Assembly (NCBI GenBank): GCA_964577375.1
Contig: CAZNYW010000009.1
Coordinates: 33,771-97,770 of the forward strand
Source: DATKUC01 sp964577375
Lineage (GTDB): Bacteria; Spirochaetota; Spirochaetia; DSM-27196; DATKUC01
Length of the DNA stretch: 64,000 nucleotides
Direction of reading: 5' to 3'
The notes below the pieces were generated by a model. The model was not told where the DNA came from. It saw nothing but the letters and a program-made list of their open reading frames with translations, and ran no database searches. This document shows positions 32,949 through 42,321 of the stretch, one piece after another. Numbering within the stretch: position 1 is the first letter of the stretch; each line of letters opens with the position of its first letter. The position numbers were made by a program, and so were the translations under genes.

Positions 32949-34268
32949 ATGTCACTAGCTACGTTTCGGAAAGGAATCCATCCTTCCTATAACAAGGACC
33001 TTTCGGCGGCCAGGGCCATCGAAAGCCTTCCCGTTCCCGAGGTCGTTGAAATCCCCCTTCTCCAGCATCTTGGCGGACCGGCAAAAATGGTGAAGGCCAG
33101 GGGAGACACCGTGGAGCCTGGCGAGGTGATCGCCGAAGCATCCGGTATGATCTCGGCAAACATTCACTCACCGGTCTACGGCGAGGTGAAGAGGATAATT
33201 CAGCGTCCGCTTCCGGGCGGGCGCATGTGCGATTACGTCGAGATTGCGGTGGACCGTGAGAAAACCGAGGCGCACACCTGGCAGCGGCAGGAGGTAGATC
33301 TTTCGTCGCTCGACCGGGATGAGGTAAACAAGCGCATCCGTGACGCCGGCATCGTAGGAATGGGCGGTGCCACCTTTCCGACCAGTGTGAAGCTGACGCC
33401 TCCGCCGGGGGCGGAGATCGACACGCTGGTGATCAACGGGGCGGAGTGCGAGCCCTATCTCACCTGCGACCACCGGCTGATGGCGGAAAATGCCCGCGGA
33501 ATACTGGACGGCGTGCGGATTATACAGCACGCCCTCAAGTTCAAATCGATCATCTTCGGTATAGAGAGCAACAAGCCCGACGCGATAGAGGCGGTGACGA
33601 GTGCGCTTTCAGACTACGGCGAGCTTCCCTGCCGCGTAGCGCCGCTCGCCGTGAAGTATCCGCAGGGCGGTGAGAAAATGCTTATCTACGCCGTGACCGG
33701 CCGGGTTGTGCCGGCCGGCAGCCTTCCGCTCGATGTGGGCGTGGTCGTTTCGAACGTCCAGACGCTGAATGCGATAGGCGAGGCGTTCTACTACAATAAG
33801 CCGCTCATCGAGCGCGTGCTCACCGTCTCCGGTGACACGGTCGCGGAACCGCGGAACCTGCGCGTCCTGCTCGGGACACCGATGAAGCAGCTCGTCGACT
33901 TCTGCGGAGGATATGACGAGCGAACCAGCAAGATCCTTTTCGGCGGGCCAATGATGGGAATTGCCGTGCCGAGCCTCGACTACTCGGTCATGAAGGGTAC
34001 TTCCGGGCTGCTTTTCCTCTCCACCGACGAGGTTCCCGATGAGAGTCCCTGCATACACTGCGCACGCTGCGTCGACGCGTGTCCGATGAATCTCATGCCG
34101 CTGAAACTCGCATCCTATGCAAAGGCGAAGATGTTCGCCGAAGCAAAGGCGCTGAATGTGAACGACTGCTTCGAATGTGGTTCCTGCGCGTACAGCTGCC
34201 CGGCGAAGATCCGCCTGGTTTCCTGGATCCGGTACGCGAAGAATTACATCCGGGTCAAGAAGATCTAG
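32949..34268 (+). CDS. rnfC: RNF complex subunit C
   Basis: A 439-residue RnfC starting at MSLATFRKGIHPSYNKDLS (ATG 32949, GGGAG upstream). N-terminal barrel region, then GIVGMGGATFPTSVKL, NGAECEPYLTCDHRLM (NADH/FMN-binding part), an SLBB region, and two 4Fe-4S motifs, CIHCARCVDACPMN and CFECGSCAYSCPAK. It is the soluble NADH-facing subunit of the ferredoxin:NAD+ ion pump. First gene of rnfCDGEAB, the order common in anaerobes. Confidence 0.96.
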   Translation: MSLATFRKGIHPSYNKDLSAARAIESLPVPEVVEIPLLQHLGGPAKMVKARGDTVEPGEVIAEASGMISANIHSPVYGEVKRIIQRPLPGGRMCDYVEIAVDREKTEAHTWQRQEVDLSSLDRDEVNKRIRDAGIVGMGGATFPTSVKLTPPPGAEIDTLVINGAECEPYLTCDHRLMAENARGILDGVRIIQHALKFKSIIFGIESNKPDAIEAVTSALSDYGELPCRVAPLAVKYPQGGEKMLIYAVTGRVVPAGSLPLDVGVVVSNVQTLNAIGEAFYYNKPLIERVLTVSGDTVAEPRNLRVLLGTPMKQLVDFCGGYDERTSKILFGGPMMGIAVPSLDYSVMKGTSGLLFLSTDEVPDESPCIHCARCVDACPMNLMPLKLASYAKAKMFAEAKALNVNDCFECGSCAYSCPAKIRLVSWIRYAKNYIRVKKI

Positions 34269-34295
34269 CGCCTCGTACGAAGGAGCCAATCCATC

Positions 34296-35294
34296 ATGAG
34301 TTCGAAATCCGAGGGGTTTCTCCTGACCTCCTCACCACATCAGTTCTCGAAGGCGAGCACGCCGCAGATCATGTACACGGTGATCCTGACGCTGCTGCCC
34401 GCCGTGATCATGTCGGTGCTGTTCTTCGGCGCCTATGTGCTGCTGCTCTACCTCATCGGTGTCGGCGCGGCAATGGCTACCGAGGCGGTGTTCAAGCTGG
34501 TGCGCAAGCAGGACTGGCGCAGCTGTCTGGACGGGAGCGCGGTGATCACCGGGCTTCTGCTGGTCATGACGCTGCCGCCGCACATCTCTCCGATTCTGGT
34601 GGCCCTGGGATCGGTGGTAGGCATCTTCGTCGGTAAGATGGTCTTCGGCGGACTCGGTGCCAACGTGTTCAATCCGGCTCTCGTCGGCCGCGCCTTTCTG
34701 GCGGCTGCCTACCCGGTCCCGATGACCACCTGGACCGCTCCGCACGCTGTCTTCGGTTTTCTGAGCGGAGCCGATGCGACCAGCGGCGCCACCCCTCTCG
34801 CCTCCGCCAAGTTCGAGCACACCTTCGAGTCCATCGGCCGGCTCTTCTTCGGCCAGACCGGGGGAAGCATCGGCGAGACCTGCGCGCTGTTCATCATCAT
34901 AGGCGGGCTGGTGCTCATCGCATTGCGCATCATACGGTGGCGCACCACCGTCTCCATGATAGCGACGGTCTTTCTGTTCGGCGGGCTTTTCTGGCTGATC
35001 AATCCGGCTGTCTATCCGAATCCTGTCTTCGACCTGTTCGCAGGCGGCCTGATGCTGGGCGCCTTCTATATGGCCACTGACATGGTCACCACTCCCTATA
35101 CCCGTCTCGGGAGCGTGATTTTTGGAGCGGGCGCGGGAATACTCATCGTCATAATCCGCCTCTTCGGAGGTTTCCCTGAAGGCGTCATGTATTCCATTCT
35201 GCTCATGAATGCGGTTACGCCCCTTCTCAACCGGTCGATCAACAACAGGGTGTTCGGCGCAAAACCGAAGAGCGCCGAGGGGGCCAGGTCATGA
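34296..35294 (+). CDS. rnfD: RNF complex subunit D
   Basis: A 332-residue membrane protein with the FMN-attachment motif DATSGATPLA (about 163-172) and RnfD segments GLGANVFNPALVGRAF, FYMATDMVTTPYT and a C-terminal GGFPEGVMYSILLMNAVTPL. It is expected to carry covalent FMN on Thr. The stop overlaps the rnfG start (ATGA). Confidence 0.95.
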   Translation: MSSKSEGFLLTSSPHQFSKASTPQIMYTVILTLLPAVIMSVLFFGAYVLLLYLIGVGAAMATEAVFKLVRKQDWRSCLDGSAVITGLLLVMTLPPHISPILVALGSVVGIFVGKMVFGGLGANVFNPALVGRAFLAAAYPVPMTTWTAPHAVFGFLSGADATSGATPLASAKFEHTFESIGRLFFGQTGGSIGETCALFIIIGGLVLIALRIIRWRTTVSMIATVFLFGGLFWLINPAVYPNPVFDLFAGGLMLGAFYMATDMVTTPYTRLGSVIFGAGAGILIVIIRLFGGFPEGVMYSILLMNAVTPLLNRSINNRVFGAKPKSAEGARS

Positions 35295-35878
35295 GAAAGA
35301 TGGTTGTCGTTCTTACCATTGTGATGGTGCTCGCAGGACTGGTCCTTGCGTCGGCATACACGCTTTTCCAGCCGCAGATTGCGAGGAATCAGGCCCAGGC
35401 GCTTTCAGATTCGCTCGCGTCCCTCTTTCCCGGCGACGAGAAACTGACCTTCTCCAAGCTCAACACCGACAAGATGGAGATCTACGCTGCCCGTTCCTCG
35501 TCCGGGAATCTCGCCGGATATGCGGTGCGCGTCGTCGGCTCCGGATACGGCGGGCCGATACAGATGCTCGTCGGCGTATCGCCTGATTTGCGCAAGATCG
35601 TCGGGCTTCAGGTTGTGGAGAATGTCGAGACGCCGGGGCTGGGCTCGCGAATCACCGAAGATTCGTTCCGCAGTCAGTTTCAGGGACTGGACCCGTCGAA
35701 GGAGATCACCTACGTCAAGAATCAGACGCCGGACAAGCAGAAGAACCAGATCGAGGCGTTGAGCGGCTCGACAATAACCACGCGGGCGGTAACCGGGGCG
35801 CTGAGCGGTACCCTTTCGCAGGCGCTGTCGGTGATCAAGGAAGTCGGTGCTTCCGGCACGGCCGCGGCGGCGAAATAA
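35291..35878 (+). CDS. rnfG: RNF complex subunit G, covalent FMN carrier
   Basis: A 195-residue protein with one membrane helix (about 5-25) and an extracytoplasmic FMN-binding domain: GYGGPIQMLVGV, ENVETPGLGSRI, and the flavinylation motif ALSGSTITTRAV (Thr of SGST). The GSTIT form replaces the more common GAT. It accepts FMN from ApbE. Overlaps rnfD by 4 bp. Confidence 0.95.
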   Translation: MRKMVVVLTIVMVLAGLVLASAYTLFQPQIARNQAQALSDSLASLFPGDEKLTFSKLNTDKMEIYAARSSSGNLAGYAVRVVGSGYGGPIQMLVGVSPDLRKIVGLQVVENVETPGLGSRITEDSFRSQFQGLDPSKEITYVKNQTPDKQKNQIEALSGSTITTRAVTGALSGTLSQALSVIKEVGASGTAAAAK

Positions 35879-35902
35879 CGCCGCAGGAGTTGGGAGATAG
35901 AG

Positions 35903-36526
35903 ATGGCTACCAAATCGATACTTGCTGAGTTTACCAAGGGCTTCGGAAAGGACAATCCGACCTTTGTTCAGGTGCTCGGGATGTGCCCGACCCTTGCGGT
36001 CACAACCTCTGTCGTCAACGGACTGGGAATGGGGCTCGCAACGCTGTTCGTGCTCTTCTTCTCGGTGCTCATTACCGTTCTGATAAAGCGCGTCGTGCCC
36101 GACGGCGTTCGCATCGCGGTCTACACCGTGGTGATTGCCACCTTCGTGACCATCGCGGACCTTTTCATGCGCGCCTACGCGCCGCCGCTGTCGAAGGCGC
36201 TCGGTCCCTATGTTCCGCTGATCGTGGTCAACTGCATCATCCTCGGACGCATCGAGGCCTTTGCTACCAAGAATCCGGCGGGCCCCGCCCTCGTGGACGC
36301 GGTGGGAATGGGCGCTGGATTCACGGTCAGCCTCATCATCCTCGGGGCGATTCGTGAAATTCTCGGAAGCGGCAAGCTTCTCGGGGTCTCGATCTTCGGA
36401 AGCGGTTTCAATCCGCTGCTCGTCATGGTGCTGCCTCCCGGAGCCTTCCTCGCGCTCGGCATTTTGATGGCCATTTTCAACGCGCTCAAGGACCGGAACA
36501 GCCTCGTCGTGATGGAGGGCAGGTGA
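35903..36526 (+). CDS. rnfE: RNF complex subunit E
   Basis: A 207-residue six-helix protein of the RnfE/NqrD family with NPTFVQVLGMCPTLAVTTSVVNGLGMG, LGPYVPLIVVNCIILGRIEAFA and GAIREILGSG. It forms the membrane core with RnfA. Two bases separate it from rnfA. Confidence 0.95.
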   Translation: MATKSILAEFTKGFGKDNPTFVQVLGMCPTLAVTTSVVNGLGMGLATLFVLFFSVLITVLIKRVVPDGVRIAVYTVVIATFVTIADLFMRAYAPPLSKALGPYVPLIVVNCIILGRIEAFATKNPAGPALVDAVGMGAGFTVSLIILGAIREILGSGKLLGVSIFGSGFNPLLVMVLPPGAFLALGILMAIFNALKDRNSLVVMEGR

Positions 36527-36527
36527 G

Positions 36528-37106
36528 ATGAACGTTCTGCTTATCGCGATAGCCGCGGTCGTCGTGAACAACTTCGTTCTCAGCTACTTCGTCGGGATTT
36601 GTCCGTTTATAGGCGTGTCGAAGAAGATCGACGCGGCCCTGTCGATGGGGATTGCGGTCACCTTCGTCATGACGCTGACCTCGATCGTGACATGGCTCAT
36701 CACCGACCTCATCCTGGTCCGGCTCAACATGCCCTATCTCGAGTACGTGGCCTACATCGTCGTCATTGCAGCGCTGGTTCAGCTTGTCGAAATGTTCATC
36801 AGAAAGACCTCGCCCGCGCTGTACAAGGCGCTCGGCATCTACCTGCCGCTCATCACCACCAACTGCGCAATCCTGTTCGTCGCGCTGCTTCAGGCGATGC
36901 GGAACTACAACTTCATTCAGGCGACTGTTTTCGGTTTTGCGGCCGGAATCGGCTTCACCCTCGCAATCGTCATCATGGCTGGCATCCGCGAGCAGCTCGA
37001 GATCGCCGACGTTCCGCGGCCCTTCAGGGGAGCTGCGATCACCCTGATAACCGCTTCCATTCTCGCGCTGGCATTCATGGGTTTTTCGGGTTTGATCGCG
37101 GCTTGA
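36528..37106 (+). CDS. rnfA: RNF complex subunit A
   Basis: A 192-residue six-helix protein of the RnfA/NqrE family, with NNFVLSYFVGICPFIGVSKK, LGIYLPLITTNCAILF and GIGFTLAIVIMAGIREQLE. Cysteines in the first and fourth helices fit the shared membrane iron site of the RNF/NQR core. Confidence 0.95.
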   Translation: MNVLLIAIAAVVVNNFVLSYFVGICPFIGVSKKIDAALSMGIAVTFVMTLTSIVTWLITDLILVRLNMPYLEYVAYIVVIAALVQLVEMFIRKTSPALYKALGIYLPLITTNCAILFVALLQAMRNYNFIQATVFGFAAGIGFTLAIVIMAGIREQLEIADVPRPFRGAAITLITASILALAFMGFSGLIAA

Positions 37107-37155
37107 TGCGCGGCGAATCAGCTGCGGCGGTTCGCGGCTCTGACAGGAGGTTTAC

Positions 37156-38058
37156 ATGACAATTCTGATTGCAGCCGGGCTGATGGGGCTCATCGGTCTG
37201 CTGTTTTCCATAAGTCTCGGCATAGCGGGCAAGAAGTTCGCCGTCGAGGTAGATCCCCGGCTCAACGAAATCGAAAAGTCGCTTCCCGGCGTGAACTGCG
37301 GCGGGTGCGGATACGCGTCCTGCGCGATGTACGCCGAGGCGGTTGCCGGCGAAAAAGCGCCGGTCGATCTCTGCGTGGTGGGCGGTCAGGACACCGCGCG
37401 CGACGTCGCTCACGTGATGGGCATATCAGTCTCCGACGAAGCGAAGGACAAGATCGTCGCCGTGGTCTTCTGCCAGGGTGACTCGGAGGCATCGGCGTTT
37501 CCGGGCGAGTACCGCGGCATACGGGACTGCGCTGCGGCCGTCTACTCGCAGGATGTCTCGAAACGGTGCAAGTACGGATGTGTCGGTCTTGGATCCTGTG
37601 TGGACGCCTGCCCGTTCGACGCCATTCATCTGAGTAAAACCGGTATTCCCTTCGTGGACGCCGAAAAATGCACCGCGTGCGGGAAATGCGTTGCCGCCTG
37701 CCCGCGCAATCTGATCGAGCTTCACCCTCTCAAGCACGATTCGTTCGTCTACTGCAAGTCGCAGGATCCGGCGATCATCGCAAAGAAGGTGTGCGTGAAG
37801 GCATGCACCGGCTGCACGCTTTGCGCCAAGTCCGCCGCAAAGGATGACAATCCGGATGCGGTCCGCATGGAGGGCAACCTCGCGGTGGTAAACACCAAAA
37901 ACTACGCCGCCAAGCCGGAATATGGCGCCAAATGCCCGACCGGCGCCTACTCGACCTATGTCAACATTGTGAACAAGGACAAGGTCCTTGGGCGCACGCC
38001 GGCGGAGCCTGAACCGGTCGGCGCCGGTGCCGGTGGCGGGGAAGACGGAAATGATTGA
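37156..38058 (+). CDS. rnfB: RNF complex subunit B, multi-cluster ferredoxin
   Basis: A 300-residue protein: N-terminal helix (3-22), the Fe-S domain GVNCGGCGYASCAMY with a later Cys in DLCVVGG, then ferredoxin-type motifs (CKYGCVGLGSCVDACPFDAI, CTACGKCVAACPRN, CVKACTGCTLCAKS). It is the entry point for electrons from reduced ferredoxin. Good AGGAGG upstream of ATG 37156. Its last bases overlap the rseC-like start. Confidence 0.96.
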   Translation: MTILIAAGLMGLIGLLFSISLGIAGKKFAVEVDPRLNEIEKSLPGVNCGGCGYASCAMYAEAVAGEKAPVDLCVVGGQDTARDVAHVMGISVSDEAKDKIVAVVFCQGDSEASAFPGEYRGIRDCAAAVYSQDVSKRCKYGCVGLGSCVDACPFDAIHLSKTGIPFVDAEKCTACGKCVAACPRNLIELHPLKHDSFVYCKSQDPAIIAKKVCVKACTGCTLCAKSAAKDDNPDAVRMEGNLAVVNTKNYAAKPEYGAKCPTGAYSTYVNIVNKDKVLGRTPAEPEPVGAGAGGGEDGND

Positions 38059-38530
38059 GGAAGTCGGCCTTGTGGAACGAATATCAGGTGATAAGATGGA
38101 CTTACGGATCACGCAGCCGGCACAGTGCGATGCCTGCGCGATCCGGGAATCCTGTTACGGCCGTGGAAACGTCGTGACGGTACCGCGGGAGCCGGGGGTG
38201 GAGGTGAACGACAGCGTCGAGCTCGAGATCGCCCATACGTCGATCCTCGGTCTGTCGGCCCTGATCTACGGAATGCCGCTTGCAGGACTTCTCGCCGGCG
38301 TGCTATCCGGGTATTATGTCCTGTTCGCCGGGCTTGCCGAGACGGGAAGGACGCTGGCGTCGGTCGGAAGCGGTCTTGCCCTCCTTGGAGTCTGTGCGCT
38401 TGTGGTCCGCATTGTCGGAAGACGTATTTCCGACCGAATTGAATACAGGACCCGCCGCGTTGCTGCGGAAACGGAAGCCGAACCCGATTCATCGGAAGAT
38501 GTCGGGTCGACTTCCCAGGGTCGTCGCTGA
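38051..38530 (+). CDS. rseC: RseC/SoxR-reducing family membrane protein
   Basis: A 159-residue protein from ATG 38051 (overlapping the rnfB stop by 8 bp). The N-terminal cysteine motif CDACAIRESCYG (about 25-36) and two membrane helices (about 63-83 and 98-120) are typical of RseC family proteins. These accompany rnf/rsx operons and take part in redox signalling or assembly. The C-terminal tail is acidic. The role here is inferred from position. Confidence 0.85.
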   Translation: MIEEVGLVERISGDKMDLRITQPAQCDACAIRESCYGRGNVVTVPREPGVEVNDSVELEIAHTSILGLSALIYGMPLAGLLAGVLSGYYVLFAGLAETGRTLASVGSGLALLGVCALVVRIVGRRISDRIEYRTRRVAAETEAEPDSSEDVGSTSQGRR

Positions 38531-38579
38531 GAAAGAATCCGCAAAATTGTCAAACTAGAGACATACTTTGGAGGCTCTA

Positions 38580-38762
38580 ATGAAAGCTGTTGTTGATGCA
38601 GATGTCTGCACCGGATGTGAGCTTTGCTCCTCGATTGCGCCGGACGTTTTCGAGATGGACGGTGATGTCGCAAAGTCGGTAGGAGAGGTTCCCGCAGGAT
38701 CCGAAGATGCCGCGAAAGAGGCGGCGGAATCCTGCCCGGTCGAGTGTATCACCATTTCCTGA
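38580..38762 (+). CDS. small ferredoxin
   Basis: A 60-residue ferredoxin with Cys10, Cys13, Cys16 and a distal CPVEC (Cys52, Cys56), fitting a single 4Fe-4S or 3Fe-4S cluster. ATG 38580 follows GGAGG. Located 49 bp after the rnf/rseC unit, it is a natural electron donor for RnfB or the oxidoreductases in this window. Confidence 0.92.
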   Translation: MKAVVDADVCTGCELCSSIAPDVFEMDGDVAKSVGEVPAGSEDAAKEAAESCPVECITIS

Positions 38763-38793
38763 TTCCTTGAATTTCGCAGGCGTACTGCGCTTG

Positions 38794-39774
38794 CTATGAC
38801 GTTGTGCCGGGGCGGCCCGCCCGTCCCGGCATGGACGTTCCCGCGATTGCGAGGAGCACCGAAAGCTCCTTGCTCTGTTCCGAATCGGCCCTGGAGGTCA
38901 GCACGACCGGCACCCGGGCACCGGCAATTATCCCCGCCACCCTTGCCCCGGCAAACAGAGTCAGACTTTTATAGAGCACATTTCCCGCTTCCAGGCCGGG
39001 CATGAGTACGATGTCCGCTTCCCCGGCGACCGGATCGGCTATGCACTTGATCTCCGCCGCTTCCACCGACACCGCTACGTCGAAGCCGAAGGGCCCCGCT
39101 ATCTCGACATCGCCCAGCCGCTCCGGCAGCCCGCCTTTCGGAAATCTGCGGACAATTTCCGCCGCGTCAACCGTGCTCTGGATCTTCGCGCTCTCCTTTT
39201 CCACAGGCGCCACGCAGGCAATTCTGGGGCGTTCGATGCCAAGGCTTCGAGCGACATCCACCGCGTTGCAGAGAATCTCGATCTTCTGCTCGACGCCCGG
39301 CGCCACATTTATCGCAGCGTCGGTGAGCAGAAGCAGCTTGTGGTAGCGGGGAATCTCGAAGACGGCGACGTGGCTGATCAGGCGACCGGGATCGAGAAGC
39401 CCATGCTCGCGGTTGAGAATCGCCCGGGTGAAATCGGCGGTCTGCACCAGCCCCTTCATCAGGATGTCGACCTCACCGGAAGAGGCGAGCCGCGCGGCAA
39501 GCGAGCAGGCAGCCACCGCATCGTCGGCCGGTGCGAAGCGCGCGCTCTCTACCGACACACCGCAGCGAGCGGCAGTGGCCTCGATCCTTCCGCGGTCTCC
39601 AATGAGCAGGAACTCGGCGATCCCGTCGCGTGCGACGGCAGCTATGCAGCGGATTACCTCTTCGTTGTCGGCCATCGGCACCGCAATGAGCGGGGTTTTT
39701 CGCTCAGGCGAGTCCACACAGCCTGCGGCGGCGCACTCGCGCAGCAGCTTTTCCAAGGCCGGTGCGTCGTTCAT
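38794..39774 (-). CDS. ptb: phosphate butyryltransferase
   Basis: A 326-residue acyltransferase of the Pta/Ptb family, with AVPMADNEEVI, DILMKGLVQTADFTRAILN, LLLLTDAAINVAPG, VAPVEKESAKIQST and ADIVLMPGLEAGNVLYKSL. It interconverts butyryl- or branched acyl-CoA with acyl phosphate. ATG 39774 lies just after the buk stop; 39807 would overlap buk. Works with the adjacent kinase for substrate-level phosphorylation. Confidence 0.92.
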   Translation of the reverse strand: MNDAPALEKLLRECAAAGCVDSPERKTPLIAVPMADNEEVIRCIAAVARDGIAEFLLIGDRGRIEATAARCGVSVESARFAPADDAVAACSLAARLASSGEVDILMKGLVQTADFTRAILNREHGLLDPGRLISHVAVFEIPRYHKLLLLTDAAINVAPGVEQKIEILCNAVDVARSLGIERPRIACVAPVEKESAKIQSTVDAAEIVRRFPKGGLPERLGDVEIAGPFGFDVAVSVEAAEIKCIADPVAGEADIVLMPGLEAGNVLYKSLTLFAGARVAGIIAGARVPVVLTSRADSEQSKELSVLLAIAGTSMPGRAGRPGTTS

Positions 39775-39784
39775 GCCGGCACTC

Positions 39785-40870
39785 TCAGTAGCTCCGGACG
39801 ACGGCATCGCCGCACAACGCGCTGCGGGCCGCTTCCGCGAGGGAGATCATCTCCCGTTCGCCCGGGATTATCTCGGCGGGCGCGAGGAAGCTGACCCTCC
39901 GGAGTATTCCCTCGACAAGGCGTTTGTTCCACGCCATCCCTCCGGTGAGCACGATGAGGTCTACCTTTCCCGAAAGCGTTGCCCCGTGCGTCGCAATTTC
40001 CTTGCTGATCTGGTAGATCATGGCCTCGAACGCGGCGCGCGCCCGGGTATCACCTGCGTCCATTCGCCGCTCGATCTCCGACAGATCGTTCGTTCCGCAA
40101 TAGGCGACCAGCCCGCCTCTGCCGGTGATCCGCTTTTTGAGATCCGCAGGGGTCATGCTGCCGCTCAGTGCAAGCTCCACCAGTTGACCTGCAGGCAGTC
40201 CGCCCGATCTTTCGGGCGCTAACGGCCCGTCGCCGTCGAGGGCATTGTTCACGTCGACCACGCGCCCACCGCGGTGAGCTCCCACCGAGACCCCGCCGCC
40301 GAGGTGCGCGACGATCATGTTCAGCTCTTCGTAGCGGGAGTTCCTGCGCCGCGCCGCCTCGCGGGCAGCCGATTTCTGATTGAGCGCGTGGAAGATGCTC
40401 CGCCGTTCGATCTCCGGAATGCCTGAAAGGCGTGCGGCCTCCTCGAGCTCGTCGACCACAACCGGATCGGCGATGTAGGCCGGGCAGCCGGCGTCGGCGG
40501 CGATGCGAGCCGCGATTATTGCGCCAAGATTCGAGGCGTGTTCGCCGAAGCGCGCCGAGGTGAGGTCTTCGATCATGGCGTCGTTTACGGCGTAGACCCC
40601 GCTCTCGATCGGCCGCATGAGCCCGCCTCTTCCGATGACGGCCGACAGACTCGCCGGATCGATTGCGTTCTGCAGCAGGAAGCTTCGGACGGTGCTTTCG
40701 CGAAAGGGAGCCTGATCGAGGATGCGTCGGTAGGCCGCTAGCTCCTCCACACCGTGATGAATCGACTCGGCGTGAATCTCTTCACTATCGAGGAAGAGGG
40801 ATACCTTCGTCGACGTAGATCCCGGATTTACGGCCAGGATGCGATAGGGGCTTCGAGGCTTTGAGCTCAC
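39785..40870 (-). CDS. buk: butyrate kinase
   Basis: A 361-residue acetate-kinase-fold enzyme with AVNPGSTSTKVSLF, GRGGLMRPIESGVY, FHALNQKSAAR, VAHLGGGVSVGAH and DLIVLTGGMAWN. It makes ATP from butyryl phosphate or a branched-chain analogue. The GTG start at 40870 overlaps the preceding stop (GTGA), showing translational coupling with the vor genes. Confidence 0.94.
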   Translation of the reverse strand: MSSKPRSPYRILAVNPGSTSTKVSLFLDSEEIHAESIHHGVEELAAYRRILDQAPFRESTVRSFLLQNAIDPASLSAVIGRGGLMRPIESGVYAVNDAMIEDLTSARFGEHASNLGAIIAARIAADAGCPAYIADPVVVDELEEAARLSGIPEIERRSIFHALNQKSAAREAARRRNSRYEELNMIVAHLGGGVSVGAHRGGRVVDVNNALDGDGPLAPERSGGLPAGQLVELALSGSMTPADLKKRITGRGGLVAYCGTNDLSEIERRMDAGDTRARAAFEAMIYQISKEIATHGATLSGKVDLIVLTGGMAWNKRLVEGILRRVSFLAPAEIIPGEREMISLAEAARSALCGDAVVRSY

Positions 40871-42321
40871 CGCGCGCCGCCGCCTTCGGGATTCTTCTCC
40901 AGATACGCGAGCGCCGCGTCGACGAGCTTGAGGTTGACCTCGGCGAGGTTCTTGCGCTTGAGCGAAACCGGGATAACGGCGCGGACCGTCCCGATCGCCG
41001 GCCTGCCTGAAATTGCGGCGCAGACGGTCAGAAGCACAACGTTCGCGCCCTGCAGAAACCCGTGTTCCTGCGCAATCTCGGACGCCGGTATCGGCACGAA
41101 CCGGATGTCGGTTCTCGACGGGCGCCGATTTATTATCGACGAATTCACAATGACGAGACCGCCCGGCTGGACAGTTTCCTCGAAGGCGTCGAGTGAGGGA
41201 CCGTTCATCGCGATAAGCACGTTGGGCCGGTCAACGAGCGGCGAGCCGATGACCTCCTCCGAAAGAATGACGCTGGCGTTGGCGGTCCCACCGCGCATTT
41301 CCGGGCCGTAGGAGGGAAGCCACGTGGCGTGCAGACCTTCGACGGTCCCGCAGTTCGCGAGGAGCACCCCGGCTGAAAGCACGCCCTGGCCACCGAACCC
41401 GGCGATTTTGACATACAGGTCGGAGCTCTTCTGGGTGGCGGCCGATTCTTCAGCCGGCCCGGCGCTCCCTTTTGCGATGTCGAGGTCTTTCTGACTGCGC
41501 AGAAGGGAAAGGAGCGCCGCGTCCGAGGCGTCACGGCCGTCGCCTTCAGCAGCCGGGACAGTTTCCGAATCGCGGAAGTTCCTGACCGGGAAGACCGGTT
41601 CGAGCTTCTCCTTGATCCACTGCCGCGCGTCGACCGGCGTCATCTTCCAGTTGACCGGACAGGGCGAAAGGATCTCCACAAAGGAGAACCCTCGGCCGTC
41701 GATCTGGTTCTTCAGCGCCTTGCGGATTGCCTTTCGCGCCCGCAGGACGCGCGGTCCATCGGCGAGAGATACCCGCTCGACGTAGACCGGGGTCGCAAGA
41801 GAGTCGATGAGCTCGCACATCCCGATGGGATTGCCCTCGAGCTCGAGCGAGCGGCCGTTCGGGGTGGTGAGCGTCTTCTGCCCGATCAGGGTCGTCGGAG
41901 CCATCTGGCCTCCGGTCATCCCGTAGATTGCATTGTTGATGAAAAAGACGGTGATATTCTCGCCGCGGTTGGCCGCGTGAACTATTTCAGCCATTCCGAT
42001 GCCTGCCAGATCGCCGTCTCCCTGGTAGGAAATGACGATCGCATTGTCGAGAGAGCGCCTGATCCCGGTAGCGACCGCAGGAGCGCGCCCGTGGGCACAC
42101 TGAATATTGCCGGTATCGAAATAGTAGTAGGCAAAGACGCTGCAACCGACCGGGGAGCAGAAGACCACCCTGTCCTGTATGCCGAACTCATCGATCGCTT
42201 CCGCAATCAGCTTGTGTGCCGTTCCGTGGCCGCAGCCGGGGCAGTAGTGGGTGACCTTCTGTCCGGGTCCCTTGCGCTCGAAGGTGTCGTAAAAGCTCTC
42301 GGGTTTGCTATACCTTACCAT
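40867..42321 (-). CDS. vorB: 2-oxoisovalerate:ferredoxin oxidoreductase, fused beta-gamma subunit
   Basis: A 484-residue fusion. Residues ~1-260 form the TPP-binding beta subunit (HYCPGCGHGTAHKL, SYQGDGDLAGIGMAEIVHAANRGENI, FINNAIYGMTGGQ, ILSPCPVNW). A charged linker with low conservation follows. Residues ~300-480 form the gamma subunit (KIAGFGGQGVLSAGVLLA, TWLPSYGPEMRGGTANASVILS). ATG 42321 overlaps the vorA stop by 14 bp. It decarboxylates branched-chain 2-oxoacids to acyl-CoA and reduces ferredoxin. Confidence 0.92.
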   Translation of the reverse strand: MVRYSKPESFYDTFERKGPGQKVTHYCPGCGHGTAHKLIAEAIDEFGIQDRVVFCSPVGCSVFAYYYFDTGNIQCAHGRAPAVATGIRRSLDNAIVISYQGDGDLAGIGMAEIVHAANRGENITVFFINNAIYGMTGGQMAPTTLIGQKTLTTPNGRSLELEGNPIGMCELIDSLATPVYVERVSLADGPRVLRARKAIRKALKNQIDGRGFSFVEILSPCPVNWKMTPVDARQWIKEKLEPVFPVRNFRDSETVPAAEGDGRDASDAALLSLLRSQKDLDIAKGSAGPAEESAATQKSSDLYVKIAGFGGQGVLSAGVLLANCGTVEGLHATWLPSYGPEMRGGTANASVILSEEVIGSPLVDRPNVLIAMNGPSLDAFEETVQPGGLVIVNSSIINRRPSRTDIRFVPIPASEIAQEHGFLQGANVVLLTVCAAISGRPAIGTVRAVIPVSLKRKNLAEVNLKLVDAALAYLEKNPEGGGAR

